Source of the DNA: Streptomyces bicolor
Lineage (GTDB): Bacteria; Actinomycetota; Actinomycetes; Streptomycetales; Streptomycetaceae
Length of the DNA: 64,000 nt
Direction of reading: 5' to 3'
Assembly: GCF_000719285.1 (NCBI RefSeq)
Contig: NZ_JOFS01000005.1
Location: 434,001 to 498,000 of the forward strand
A model generated the notes under the pieces. It was not told where the DNA came from. It ran no database searches and saw only the letters and a program-made list of their open reading frames with translations. A program made the translations under genes and the position numbers. The first letter of the stretch is position 1. The number at the start of each line of letters is the position of its first letter. Positions 24,828 to 33,685 of the stretch are shown piece by piece.

Positions 24828-26105
24828 ATGCACTCGTCCGCGGTCTTCCTCATCGAGTTCGGCGCGATCATCCTCGGTCTCGGACTGCTGGGCCGGTTCG
24901 CCGCGCGCTTCCAGTTCTCGCCCATACCCCTGTACCTGCTGGCCGGGCTCGCCTTCGGCGAGGGCGGCCTCCTTCCGCTTGGCACCAGCGAGGACTTCGT
25001 CGCCATCGGCGCCGAGATCGGCGTGATCCTGCTGCTGCTGATGCTCGGCCTCGAGTACACGGCCAGCGACCTCGTCTCCAACCTCAAGTCCCAGTACCCG
25101 GCGGGACTCGTCGACGCCGCGCTCAACGCGCTGCCGGGCGCCGTCATGGCGCTGCTGCTCGGCTGGGGCCCGGTCGCCGCCGTCGTACTGGCCGGCGTCA
25201 CCTGGATCTCGTCCTCCGGCGTCATCGCCAAGGTCCTCGGCGACCTCGGCCGGCTCGGCAACCGCGAGACACCGGTCGTGCTGAGCATCCTGGTCCTCGA
25301 AGACCTCTCCATGGCCGTCTACCTGCCGATCGTCACCGCGCTGCTCGCCGGTGCCGGTCTCGCGGCGGGGAGCGTCACCCTCGCCATCGCGCTGGGCGTC
25401 GCCGGACTCGTGCTCCTGCTCGCGGTGCGCTACGGCCGCCACATCTCCCGTTTCGTGTCCAGCGACGACCCGGAGAAGCTGCTGCTCGTCGTGCTGGGCC
25501 TCACCCTGGTCGTCGCCGGGCTCGCCCAGCAGCTCCAGGTCTCCGCCGCGGTCGGGGCGTTCCTGGTCGGCATCGCGCTGTCGGGTGAGGTGGCCGAGGG
25601 CGCGCACAACCTGCTGGCGCCGTTGCGGGATCTGTTCGCCGCGGTGTTCTTCGTCTTCTTCGGGCTGCACACCGACCCCGCGAGCATCCCGCCGGTGCTG
25701 CTGCCCGCGCTCGCGCTGGCCGTCGTCACCGCGCTCACGAAGATCGCCACCGGCTACTGGGCCGCCGGCCGCGCCGGGATCTCGGCCAAGGGCCGCTGGC
25801 GTGCGGGCGGCACGCTGGTCGCCCGCGGTGAGTTCTCCATCGTCATCGCCGGGCTCGCCGTGACCGCCGGCATCGAGCCGTCACTCGGCCCGCTGGCCAC
25901 CGCGTACGTGCTGATCCTGGTGATCCTCGGCCCGCTCACGGCCCGTTACACAGAGCCGGTGGCGACACGTCTGACGCAGCGTCTGCGCCGGTCCACGTCT
26001 AGGGTCCCGGCAGTCATCGTGAGCGAGAACGAGACCGACGCCCATCCGACGGCGGACGCACCGCACGACGCGGTGGACAGCCGGGACGTGCTCGGTCGGC
26101 CATGA
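24828..26105 (+). CDS. CPA2-family cation:proton antiporter (KhtU-like)
   Basis: 425-residue membrane protein with about 12 hydrophobic helices and no C-terminal NAD-binding domain; the regulatory domain is supplied in trans by the upstream gene. Characteristic segments are the N-terminal IPLYLLAGLAFGEGG, LLLMLGLEYTASDL, the helix-break region VTWISSSGVIAKVL and ILVLEDLSMAVYLP with the ion-pathway acid. The family exchanges K+ (or Na+) for protons and helps in alkaline or osmotic stress. The short polar C-terminal tail (SENETDAHPTADAPHDAVDS) is not conserved. Confidence 0.9.
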   Translation: MHSSAVFLIEFGAIILGLGLLGRFAARFQFSPIPLYLLAGLAFGEGGLLPLGTSEDFVAIGAEIGVILLLLMLGLEYTASDLVSNLKSQYPAGLVDAALNALPGAVMALLLGWGPVAAVVLAGVTWISSSGVIAKVLGDLGRLGNRETPVVLSILVLEDLSMAVYLPIVTALLAGAGLAAGSVTLAIALGVAGLVLLLAVRYGRHISRFVSSDDPEKLLLVVLGLTLVVAGLAQQLQVSAAVGAFLVGIALSGEVAEGAHNLLAPLRDLFAAVFFVFFGLHTDPASIPPVLLPALALAVVTALTKIATGYWAAGRAGISAKGRWRAGGTLVARGEFSIVIAGLAVTAGIEPSLGPLATAYVLILVILGPLTARYTEPVATRLTQRLRRSTSRVPAVIVSENETDAHPTADAPHDAVDSRDVLGRP

Positions 26106-26143
26106 GCGAGGGCGCCCGGGTGAAGCCGGGCGCAGACGGGGCC

Positions 26144-26545
26144 TCATGACGACGCAGTAGTGCGGGAGTTCGCCGGCAGACTCACGGAAGGGCACCTGGG
26201 CGTGCCATATCTCGCCGGCGGCCGGACGGCGCCGGCCCGCGTGAGGCCGCCGTCGTCCCACCAGCGCAGCGCCCGGTAGCACAGGAGCGCGGCGAGGCCG
26301 GCGGCTCCGCTCAGGGCCAGGGCTCGGGAGCTCCACTCCGGTGCGTCGAAGCGGACCGCGGCCCAGGCCACGGCGGCCCGACCGAGCACGAGCACGAGCG
26401 CCGCACGGCCGAGGAGGACCCACCACGGGCCGGAGCCGCACAGTCGCAGCGCGGGGTCCTGGTAAGCCATCTGGTCGGGCACGGTGACCGGCAGCGCCAG
26501 GACGTAGCCGACGACGACCCACAGGGTCAGCAGGCGCGCCGTCAC
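26144..26545 (-). CDS. Small membrane protein of unknown function
   Basis: 133 residues if started at GTG 26545. About three hydrophobic stretches are seen: TLWVVVGYVLALPVTVP, WWVLLGRAALVLVLGRAAVAW and ALALSGAAGLAALLCY; the C-terminal 40 residues are polar and proline-rich. I do not recognise a family. The frame stays open upstream into the Excalibur gene, with no better start, and the Shine-Dalgarno is weak (GGCGGG). It follows the Excalibur gene by 44 bases on the same strand and may be co-transcribed. Confidence 0.45.
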   Translation of the reverse strand: MTARLLTLWVVVGYVLALPVTVPDQMAYQDPALRLCGSGPWWVLLGRAALVLVLGRAAVAWAAVRFDAPEWSSRALALSGAAGLAALLCYRALRWWDDGGLTRAGAVRPPARYGTPRCPSVSLPANSRTTASS

Positions 26546-26589
26546 GCCGGCCCGCCGGTTCGCCCACTCGGCGACCTCGAACCGAGCCT

Positions 26590-26976
26590 TCAGCGGCTGA
26601 GCCGACGCCGGTACACGACGAAACCGGCGGTGAGCCCCAGCGCGCCGACGGCGAGGCCGGCTCCCAGAGCCACCTCGAAGTCGGCCGGTCCCGTGGCACC
26701 GCCCAGGCCGCCTCTGACTCCCCGTGTGGGGAGCGGCGTCTGCGTGACGATGACCGGCGACGGCACGGTCACGACGCGGCGGGGCAGGTTGTCGCAGGCG
26801 ATGCCGTGGTGCCGGCCCTGGCCCCGGTCTCGGTCGAACTCCGCCTGTGCGTCTTCCTGGAAGGTGAAGTCGTTGCAGTCCAGGTCGGTCCGCGCGGGGG
26901 CGGCATGGGCCGCCGGGCCGGCGGCCAGGAGAACGGTGAGCGCGGTCGTGCACAGCACGGGTATTCGTTTCTTCAC
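26590..26976 (-). CDS. Secreted/membrane Excalibur calcium-binding domain protein
   Basis: 128 residues: a Sec signal (MKKRIPVLCTTALTVLLAAG), an Excalibur domain (DLDCNDFTFQEDAQAEFDRD then GRHHGIACDNLP with the two Cys and acidic residues of the family), a short linker and a C-terminal hydrophobic helix followed by YRRRLSR. The helix plus Arg tail looks like a cell-wall sorting signal, but no LPxTG or LAxTG precedes it, so membrane anchoring is more likely. Excalibur domains occur on surface proteins with a presumed Ca2+ site. One position of the usual DxDxDG loop is shortened here (GQGRHHG), so calcium binding is uncertain. Confidence 0.82.
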   Translation of the reverse strand: MKKRIPVLCTTALTVLLAAGPAAHAAPARTDLDCNDFTFQEDAQAEFDRDRGQGRHHGIACDNLPRRVVTVPSPVIVTQTPLPTRGVRGGLGGATGPADFEVALGAGLAVGALGLTAGFVVYRRRLSR

Positions 26977-27114
26977 GAACGTTCCCTTTCGGTCCTGAGG
27001 TCTCGACGACCGTCACTGCGACCGTAGGGACGCCTCCCGCGCACCGGCGCGTCCTGCTACGCCGTACGAAGTCACCGCCGATCGGCGACGCCCGAACGGC
27101 GCAACGCCGGGCGC

Positions 27115-28947
27115 TCAGTCCGCCCGGGGGCCGTACGCCGTCATGAACCGGTCCCGGAAGCGGTCCATGCCCCAGGTCGGGGCGTTCTCGGCGGGCTTGA
27201 GGCCGTCCGTCCAGTGCCAGTCGGCGATGCGGTCCAGGACTTTCTGGTCCCGGGCCACGATGGTGACGGGGACGTCCTTGCTCGTACTGCCGGCGGTGAC
27301 CGTCGGGACGGGCTGGTGGTCGCCGAGGAAGACCAGGACGGTGTCGTCGGTGCCGTAGCGCTCGACCCATTCGGTGAGGCTGCGGATCGAGTACTCGATG
27401 GCACGGCGGTACTCGGTGCGGACGCGCTCGGGGTCCTGCCAGACCTCCTTGGGGTCGGTGCCCTCCTTCTTGATCCGGTGGAAGACCGAGCCGTCGCCGA
27501 GGTCGTCCCAGTCGATCATGCGGGCGATCGGGGACCAGGGGTTGTGGCTGGAGGCCAGGATGATCTCCGCCATGATCGGCTCACGGTCCTTCCTGCCGTG
27601 CTCGAGGCGCTGGAAGGCCTCCAGGCTGAACTGGTCGGGCACGGGGGTCCAGCTGAAGTACGGGCCGTGGTAGCCCAGGTGCTCGGAGTCGTAGATGTGG
27701 TCGAGGGCGAAGTACTCGCCCTCCGGCCAGGCCCGCCGCACGCCGGGCACGACGCCGACCGTGCGCCAGGCGCCCGTCTTGCGGAAGTAGCTGTTCAGCG
27801 TCGCGCGATCGCTGGTCGTCAGACTCCGGTACCGCTGCTGGTTCTTGATCCAGAGGCCGGAGAGGAACGTGGAGTGCGCCAGCCAGCTGCCCGCTCCCGT
27901 CACCGGCGACCTCAGCCAGGCGCTGCGCGACTGGAACCCGGCGGCCTTGAGCGAGCTCGTCCCCTCCTTGAGCACCGCGTCGATGTGCGGCGCCATCGCC
28001 GGGTCGTCGATCGCGACCCGGCCGTAGCTCTCGATGAACGTGAACAGCACGTCCTTGCCGCGCAGCCCCGTCAGCAACTGGTCCGGCGGTGTCTTCGCGA
28101 AGGCGTCCACCGCCGCCTGCTTCTGGAAGATCCGCCCGTCCACGAGGCCCGCACGCACCTGCTCGATGCGGTTGTTGACGAACTCGGCGTTGCCCTTGGT
28201 GGCCAGCGGGACTCCGGTGACCTGGATGCCGAGCGTCATACAGGTGATCCACGCCGTACCGAGGATCAGCGTGGTGCGGGCGGCGACGGGCCGGTGACGC
28301 ACCATCAGGTCCGCCACCCGCACCATCGCCAGCGTCATGAGGACGAGTACGGCGACGATCAGGACGATCACCCCGACGACCGCGAGCACCTGACCGGTCC
28401 GCCCGAAGGACTCCCGGACGAACTCCGCCGCGTCGTCGAGCAGTATCCAGTCGAGGACCAGGTCGAAGGGGCGGGCCAGCACCTGGTAGAAGCCCATGTC
28501 GACGAACTTCAGGACGGTGAGCAGGCCGAGGAGCGCTCCCGACACCACTGTCATCAGCCGCCGGGAGCGGGGCGGCAGCGCCAGCAGCAGGCCCGCGAGC
28601 AGGATCCCCTCGGCCGGGAGGCGGAAGAACGCCTCGGGGGTGAGCCGTTCCAGGCGGTTCGGCACGAGGAGCGCGAAGAGCAGGAGTACGCCGGCCAGGA
28701 CCGTCGTCCCCACGGTGACGCCGTGTGCCGTACGGGGGTAGCGGCGACGCCAGCCGAACCAGCCGGGGGCCGGGGAGCCGGACGGTTCGGCGGCGGGACT
28801 CGACTTCGTTTCGTCAGCCGCTGCCTCGACCGTGTCGGCTGTCCGGGCCGCCTCGGCCGCCTCCACGGCGTCGGCCGCCTCGCCCGCGTCCTTCGTCCCC
28901 GCTTCTTCCGTCTCCTGCGTTACTTCCTCTGTTGCCTCCTGCGACAC
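27115..28947 (-). CDS. Membrane sulfatase-fold transferase, LtaS-like
   Basis: 610 residues. A 50-residue acidic N-terminal tail rich in Glu, Ala and Thr precedes five transmembrane helices (about residues 60-265), then an extracellular alkaline-phosphatase/sulfatase domain. Seen in that domain: DVLFTFIESYGRVAI at its start, STFLSGLW, ASSHNPW and VLVFLGDHQPVP with the metal-binding Asp-His. The layout is that of lipoteichoic acid synthase and phosphoglycerol transferases, which act on cell-envelope polymers outside the membrane. The exact nucleophile (Ser or Thr) cannot be fixed by eye. GTG 28947 is used, with GGGAGGAC upstream; the longer ATG frame would begin with a non-membrane Cys-rich stretch. 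Monocistronic. Confidence 0.85.
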   Translation of the reverse strand: MSQEATEEVTQETEEAGTKDAGEAADAVEAAEAARTADTVEAAADETKSSPAAEPSGSPAPGWFGWRRRYPRTAHGVTVGTTVLAGVLLLFALLVPNRLERLTPEAFFRLPAEGILLAGLLLALPPRSRRLMTVVSGALLGLLTVLKFVDMGFYQVLARPFDLVLDWILLDDAAEFVRESFGRTGQVLAVVGVIVLIVAVLVLMTLAMVRVADLMVRHRPVAARTTLILGTAWITCMTLGIQVTGVPLATKGNAEFVNNRIEQVRAGLVDGRIFQKQAAVDAFAKTPPDQLLTGLRGKDVLFTFIESYGRVAIDDPAMAPHIDAVLKEGTSSLKAAGFQSRSAWLRSPVTGAGSWLAHSTFLSGLWIKNQQRYRSLTTSDRATLNSYFRKTGAWRTVGVVPGVRRAWPEGEYFALDHIYDSEHLGYHGPYFSWTPVPDQFSLEAFQRLEHGRKDREPIMAEIILASSHNPWSPIARMIDWDDLGDGSVFHRIKKEGTDPKEVWQDPERVRTEYRRAIEYSIRSLTEWVERYGTDDTVLVFLGDHQPVPTVTAGSTSKDVPVTIVARDQKVLDRIADWHWTDGLKPAENAPTWGMDRFRDRFMTAYGPRAD

Positions 28948-29063
28948 CCGGAGGTCCTCCCGTGCGGTCTTGCGATGGCATGGCGAACAGCGCCCGATGA
29001 CCGGGCCTGCCACCACGAGTACGTCCGCACGTCACCTTAGGTTCAATCGGAGCTGCCCGGAAT

Positions 29064-30692
29064 TCACCCGTCCGCAGCCACCGCCACCTCTCGCGCCCAC
29101 CGGTAGTCCGCCTTCCCGCTCGGCGAGCGGCGGATCGAGTCCGTGATCACCAGCTGGCGTGGGATCTTGTACCCCGCGAGATGGGAGCGGCAGTGCGCCT
29201 GGATGTCCGCCAGCGACGGCCGCACCGCATCCGCCCGCAACTGCACCACGGCCGCGACGTGGTGCCCCCACTTCGCGTCCGGAACCCCGGCCACCAGCGC
29301 GTCGTACACATCCGGATGTGACTTCAGCGCCTGCTCGACCTCTTCCGGGTACACCTTCTCGCCGCCGGTGTTGATGCACTGCGAGCCGCGCCCCAGTACG
29401 GTGACGACGCCCTCCGCGTCGACCGTGGCCATGTCGCCGAGCAGCACCCACCGCTCGCCGTCCTTCTCGAAGAAGGTCTCGGCGGTTTTCCCCGGGTCGT
29501 TGTAGTAGCCGAGCGGAACGTGACCGCACTGGGCGATCCGGCCCACCTCACCCACCGCGACCGGCTCGTGCGTGGCCGGATCGACCACCTGAGTGCGGGA
29601 GTTGACGCGGATGCGGAAGCCGCGCTCGGGGCCGGAGTCCTCGGTCGCCGTACCGTTGAAGCCGGACTCCGAGGAGCCGAAGTTGTTCAGCAGCATCACG
29701 TTCGGGACGAGTGCCTGGAACTGCCGGCGCACCGTGTCGGACATGATCGCCCCGGACGAGGACACGCTGAACATCGACGAGCAGTCCGTGCCCTTCATGG
29801 GCCCGCTGAGAGCGTCGACCAGCGGCCGCAGCATCGCGTCGCCGACCAGCGACATGGCGGTGACCTTCTCCTTCTCGACCGTCCGCAGAACCTCCTCCGG
29901 CGCGAACTTGCGGTGGATGACGACGCGTTGGCCGAAGTTGAAGCCGATGAAGGCGGTCAGCGTGGACGTACCGTGCATCAGCGGGGCGGTGGGGAAGAAG
30001 GTGATCCCGTCGCCGCCCGCGGCGACGCGCTCGGCCAGCTCCTCCGGCTTCTTCACCGGCTCACCGGTCGGCGCGCCGCCGCCCAGCCCCGAGAAGAACA
30101 GGTCCTCCTGGCGCCACATCACACCTTTGGGCATCCCTGTGGTGCCGCCCGTGTAGATGATGAACTGGTCGTCGCCGGACCGCGCCGGGAACCCGCGCTC
30201 GGGCGACCCGGCGGCTTCGGCGTCCGCGAAGGCCACGGCGGGCACGACCGGCGCGTCGGGTGCACCGCAGGACACGCCGCCCACGCGCACCAGATGCCGC
30301 AACCCGGCCACCTGAGGCAGCGCGGCCGCCACCCGCTCCGTGAACTCGGCGTCGAAGACGAGGGCCACCAGATCGGCGTCCCGGTAGAGATACACCAACT
30401 CCTCTTCGACGTAGCGGTAGTTCACATTGACCGGCACGATCCGCGCCTTCAGGCAGCCCAGCACCGTCTGCAGGTACTCGACGCCGTTGTAGAGGTGGAG
30501 CCCGAGGTGCTCGCCGGCGCGAACCCCGCTGTCGATCAGATGGTGGGCGATCCGGTTGGCGGCCGCGTCCAGCTCCGCGTACGTCAGACGGCGCTGCGCA
30601 CCCGTGCCCGGATGGTCGATGTACACGAGCGCCTCGCGGTCGGGAACCGCGTCGACGACCGACTCGAACAGGTCGGCAAGGTTGTACTCCAC
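29064..30692 (-). CDS. Sterol-side-chain-type acyl-CoA synthetase (FadD19-like)
   Basis: 542-residue ANL ligase with P-loop IIYTGGTTGMPKGVMWRQ (residues about 178-195; TGGTTG instead of TSGTTG), LLNNFGSSESGFNG, the hinge VLGRGSQCINTGGEKVYPEEVE near 442 and the terminal Lys in SPSGKADYRW. The TGGTTGMPKGVMWRQED block is characteristic of mycobacterial FadD17/FadD19, which activate C26 cholestenoate and C24-branched sterol acids. The call is supported by context: divergent EchA19-like gene, DUF35 and two Ltp thiolases, the same set as Rv3515c-Rv3523. GTG 30692 has AGGAGGAG 5 bases upstream. Confidence 0.88.
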   Translation of the reverse strand: MEYNLADLFESVVDAVPDREALVYIDHPGTGAQRRLTYAELDAAANRIAHHLIDSGVRAGEHLGLHLYNGVEYLQTVLGCLKARIVPVNVNYRYVEEELVYLYRDADLVALVFDAEFTERVAAALPQVAGLRHLVRVGGVSCGAPDAPVVPAVAFADAEAAGSPERGFPARSGDDQFIIYTGGTTGMPKGVMWRQEDLFFSGLGGGAPTGEPVKKPEELAERVAAGGDGITFFPTAPLMHGTSTLTAFIGFNFGQRVVIHRKFAPEEVLRTVEKEKVTAMSLVGDAMLRPLVDALSGPMKGTDCSSMFSVSSSGAIMSDTVRRQFQALVPNVMLLNNFGSSESGFNGTATEDSGPERGFRIRVNSRTQVVDPATHEPVAVGEVGRIAQCGHVPLGYYNDPGKTAETFFEKDGERWVLLGDMATVDAEGVVTVLGRGSQCINTGGEKVYPEEVEQALKSHPDVYDALVAGVPDAKWGHHVAAVVQLRADAVRPSLADIQAHCRSHLAGYKIPRQLVITDSIRRSPSGKADYRWAREVAVAADG

Positions 30693-30772
30693 CGCTCCTC
30701 CTGACCTCGCTCACCACCGGCTGCCGGTCATCAGAGCAAAGGGCGGCACAAGTGTGAAGGGTCCGCGCACAA

Positions 30773-30799
30773 GAAATCTGACTGCCTGTCAGAAAACCC
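30773..30799 (+). promoter_or_regulatory. Operator-like dyad, second copy of the 2.5-kb motif
   Basis: TCTGAC-TGCCT-GTCAGA (30777-30793) is a perfect 6-bp inverted repeat, flanked by AGAAA and AAACCC. It matches the block at 2498-2526 in both half-sites and both flanks. It lies in the divergent region between the FadD19-like and EchA19-like genes, 66 bases from the latter start. Confidence 0.55.
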
Positions 30800-30820
30800 T
30801 TGAAGTGCCTCCCCGCCTAC

Positions 30821-30834
30821 TGCAACCTGTTCTC
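30821..30834 (+). promoter_or_regulatory. Possible KstR-type operator
   Basis: TGCAACCTGTTCTC fits 7 of the 8 fixed positions of the KstR pattern TnnAACnnGTTnnA (only the final A is changed). KstR is the cholesterol-catabolism repressor of mycobacteria and rhodococci, and it controls the homologous fadD19/echA19 region there. The site ends 24 bases before the EchA19-like start. A 14-base motif with 8 fixed bases can occur by chance, so this is a candidate only. Confidence 0.4.
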
Positions 30835-30858
30835 GTTCTTATCGAGGGGAGACGGGCG

Positions 30859-31659
30859 ATGAGTGGGACGGAACACCTCACCGTGCGACGCGAAGGCGCC
30901 ACACTGGTGCTCACGCTCAACAGGCCGCAGGCAAAGAACGCGCTCTCGTTGTCCATGCTCGTCGGCCTGTACGACGGCTGGATCGAGGCCGACGAGGACG
31001 AGGCGATCCGCTCGATCGTGCTCACCGGAGCGGGCGGAGCCTTCTGCGCGGGGATGGACCTCAAGGCGCTGGCCGGGAAAGGCATGGAGGGCGAGCGGTA
31101 CCGGGACCGGCTCAAGGCGGACCCGGACCTGCACTGGAAGGCGATGCTCCGCCACCACCGCCCCCGCAAACCGGTGATCGCCGCGGTCGAGGGGTACTGC
31201 GTCGCCGGCGGCACGGAGATACTCCAGGGCACCGACATCAGGGTCGCGGGCGAGTCGGCCACCTTCGGGCTCTTCGAGGTGAAACGCGGGCTGTTCCCGA
31301 TCGGCGGCTCCACGGTCCGCCTGCAACGCCAGATCCCGCGCACCCACGCCCTGGAGATGCTGCTCACCGGACGCCCGTACGGCGCTCGGGAAGCCGCCGG
31401 CATCGGCCTGATCGGCCACGTCGTGCCCGACGGCACGGCGCTGGACAAGGCCCTGGAGATCGCCGAACAGATCAACGCCTGCGGCCCGCTGGCCGTCGAG
31501 GCCGTCAAGGCGTCCGTCTACGACACCGCCGAGATGACCGAGACCGACGGCCTCGCCGCCGAACTCAAGCGTGGCTGGCCCATCTTCGACACCACGGACG
31601 CCAAGGAAGGCGCCCGCGCCTTCGCGCAGAAGCGGCCGCCCGTCTACAAACGCGCGTAG
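30859..31659 (+). CDS. Enoyl-CoA hydratase/isomerase family protein (EchA19-like)
   Basis: 266-residue crotonase-fold protein. Oxyanion-hole segments are AFCAGMDLKAL (residues about 66-76) and VEGYCVAGGTEILQGTDI (about 111-128); the C-terminal FAQKRPPVYKRA is typical of the EchA19/CaiD group. The first catalytic Glu position reads CVAGGTE and the second region SATFGLFEVKRGLFP keeps the Glu of the EchA19 type. Predicted to hydrate the unsaturated CoA thioester of a side chain. AGGGGAG lies 7 bases before ATG 30859. First gene of an operon running to 34848. Confidence 0.88.
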   Translation: MSGTEHLTVRREGATLVLTLNRPQAKNALSLSMLVGLYDGWIEADEDEAIRSIVLTGAGGAFCAGMDLKALAGKGMEGERYRDRLKADPDLHWKAMLRHHRPRKPVIAAVEGYCVAGGTEILQGTDIRVAGESATFGLFEVKRGLFPIGGSTVRLQRQIPRTHALEMLLTGRPYGAREAAGIGLIGHVVPDGTALDKALEIAEQINACGPLAVEAVKASVYDTAEMTETDGLAAELKRGWPIFDTTDAKEGARAFAQKRPPVYKRA

Positions 31660-31697
31660 CGCTGCGCACCCGACCTCTGAAGGAGGCCCGTCCCCCG

Positions 31698-32639
31698 ATG
31701 CCCGAAGTCCTCAAGGCCCCGCTGACCGTCGAATTCCCCTTCACCCGCTCGCTCAGTCCCGTCCAGAGCGCCTTCCTCACCGGCCTGCGCGAACGCGTCG
31801 TGCTCGGCGTGCGGACCACGGACGGCCGCACGCTCGTCCCGCCCGTCGAATACGACCCGGTCACCGCCGAGGAGATCCGCGACCTGGTCGAGGTCGCCCC
31901 GACGGGCACGGTCACCACCTGGGCCTGGAACCACGCCCCCCGCCGCGGCCAGCCCCTCGACACCCCCTTCGCCTGGGCCCTGGTCCGCCTCGACGGCGCC
32001 GACACCGCCCTCCTGCACGCCCTCGACGCCCCCGGCCCCGACGCCGTGCACACGGGCATGCGCGTCCGCGTCCGCTGGGCCGAGGAGCGCACCGGCACCA
32101 TCACCGACATCGCCTGCTTCGAGCCGTACGACGGCGACCCGGCCGAACCAGCCGGTCACACCGGCCAGTTCGAGGACCCGGTCACCGGCATCGTCGCCCC
32201 CGCCCGCCTCGACTACACCTACTCACCCGGCCGCGCCCAGACCGCGTACATCAACGCCCTGGCCGAACGCCGCAACGTCGGCGAACGCTGCCCGTCCTGC
32301 CGCAAGGTGTACGTCCCGCCGAGGGGTGCCTGCCCCACATGTGGGGTGGCCACATCCGAACAGGTCGAAGTAGGTCCGCACGGCACAGTCACCACCTTCT
32401 GCATCGTCAACATCAAGGCGAAGAACCTCGACATCGACGTGCCCTACGTCTACGCCCACATCGCCCTCGACGGCGCGGACCTCGCCCTCCACGGCCGTAT
32501 CGGCGGCATCCCCTACGACCAGGTGCGCATGGGCCTGCGCGTGGAGCCGGTGTGGACGGAAGGGGCCCGGTATCCCGACCACTACCGGCCCACGGGCGAG
32601 CCCGACGCGGACTACGACACCTACCGGGAGCTGCTGTGA
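31698..32639 (+). CDS. DUF35 OB-fold/zinc-ribbon protein, tandem type, Ltp partner
   Basis: 313 residues with two OB-fold halves; the second contains a rubredoxin-like zinc ribbon, CPSCRKVY and CPTCGVAT (four Cys, residues about 197-216). DUF35 proteins bind thiolase-like or MaoC-like partners; in sterol side-chain catabolism they pair with Ltp aldolases (Ltp2-ChsH2 is the structural model, Rv3521 the positional counterpart). The next gene overlaps its stop by 4 bases, in keeping with a 1:1 complex. Confidence 0.87.
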   Translation: MPEVLKAPLTVEFPFTRSLSPVQSAFLTGLRERVVLGVRTTDGRTLVPPVEYDPVTAEEIRDLVEVAPTGTVTTWAWNHAPRRGQPLDTPFAWALVRLDGADTALLHALDAPGPDAVHTGMRVRVRWAEERTGTITDIACFEPYDGDPAEPAGHTGQFEDPVTGIVAPARLDYTYSPGRAQTAYINALAERRNVGERCPSCRKVYVPPRGACPTCGVATSEQVEVGPHGTVTTFCIVNIKAKNLDIDVPYVYAHIALDGADLALHGRIGGIPYDQVRMGLRVEPVWTEGARYPDHYRPTGEPDADYDTYRELL

Positions 32640-33685
32640 ACCGCGAGATCGCCGTCGTCGCCTTCGCGCAGACCGACCACCGGCGCACCAGCGAGGAGTT
32701 CTCCGAAGTGGAGATGCTCATGCCCGTCCTGCACGAGGTGCTCGGGCAGACCGGCCTGAAGACCGCCGACATCGGCTTCACCTGCTCCGGCTCCAGCGAC
32801 TACCTCGCCGGCCGCGCCTTCTCCTTCACCCTCGCCCTGGACGGCGTCGGAGCCTGGCCGCCGATATCCGAGTCGCACGTCGAGATGGACGGCGCATGGG
32901 CGCTGTACGAGGCCTGGACCAAGCTGCTCACGGGGGACGCCGACACCGCGCTCGTCTACTCCTACGGCAAGTCCTCACCGGGCCCCCTGCGCGACGTCCT
33001 GACCCGCCAGATCGACCCCTACTACGTCGCCCCCCTCTGGCCCGACGCCGTCGCCCTGGCCGCCCTCCAGGCCCAGGCCCTCATCGACGCCGGCGACACC
33101 GACGAGCCCGCGCTCGCTGCCGTCGCCGCCCGCAGCCGCGAGGACGCCACGGCCAATCCCCATGCCCAGCTGAGGGGTTCGGTGCCGCACGGCGAGTACG
33201 CCGTACGACCGCTGCGTACCGGCGACTGCCCGCCCATCGGCGACGGGGCCGCCGCCGTGATCCTCGCGGCGGGGGAGCGGGCCCGCGAGCTGTGCGCACG
33301 CCCCGCCTGGATCCGGGGCATCGATCACCGCATCGAGGCGCACGGCCTCGGCGTGCGTGACCTGACCGACTCGCCCTCCGCGCGGCTCGCCGCCGAGAAG
33401 GCGGGCGCGTTCGAACGGCCCGTCGACACCGCCGAGTTGCACGCGCCGTTCACCTCACAGGAGGTCGTCCTGCGCAAGGCGCTGAGGCTCGACGACGGCG
33501 TGCGCGTCAACCCGTCCGGCGGGGCGCTCGCCGCCAACCCCGTCATGGCCGCCGGGCTCATCCGCATCGGCGAGGCCGCCGCCCTTGTCCACCGGGGCGA
33601 GTCCGACCGCGCGCTCGCCCACGCCACCTCCGGCCCCTGTCTGCAACAGAACCTGGTCGCCGTACTCGAAGGGGATCCGCGATGA
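32636..33685 (+). CDS. Thiolase-fold lipid-transfer protein (Ltp4-like aldolase)
   Basis: 349 residues, thiolase superfamily, shorter than true thiolases (about 390). The nucleophilic Cys region of thiolases reads FTCSGSSDYLAG here near residue 45 and is not in the canonical position; the C-terminal part keeps NPSGGALAANPVMAAGLIR. In rhodococci Ltp3 and Ltp4 are needed for removing C24-branched sterol side chains, acting as retro-aldolases with DUF35 partners rather than as Claisen thiolases. GTG 32636 overlaps the preceding TGA by 4 bases; the following ATG overlaps this stop by 4 bases. Confidence 0.85.
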   Translation: MNREIAVVAFAQTDHRRTSEEFSEVEMLMPVLHEVLGQTGLKTADIGFTCSGSSDYLAGRAFSFTLALDGVGAWPPISESHVEMDGAWALYEAWTKLLTGDADTALVYSYGKSSPGPLRDVLTRQIDPYYVAPLWPDAVALAALQAQALIDAGDTDEPALAAVAARSREDATANPHAQLRGSVPHGEYAVRPLRTGDCPPIGDGAAAVILAAGERARELCARPAWIRGIDHRIEAHGLGVRDLTDSPSARLAAEKAGAFERPVDTAELHAPFTSQEVVLRKALRLDDGVRVNPSGGALAANPVMAAGLIRIGEAAALVHRGESDRALAHATSGPCLQQNLVAVLEGDPR

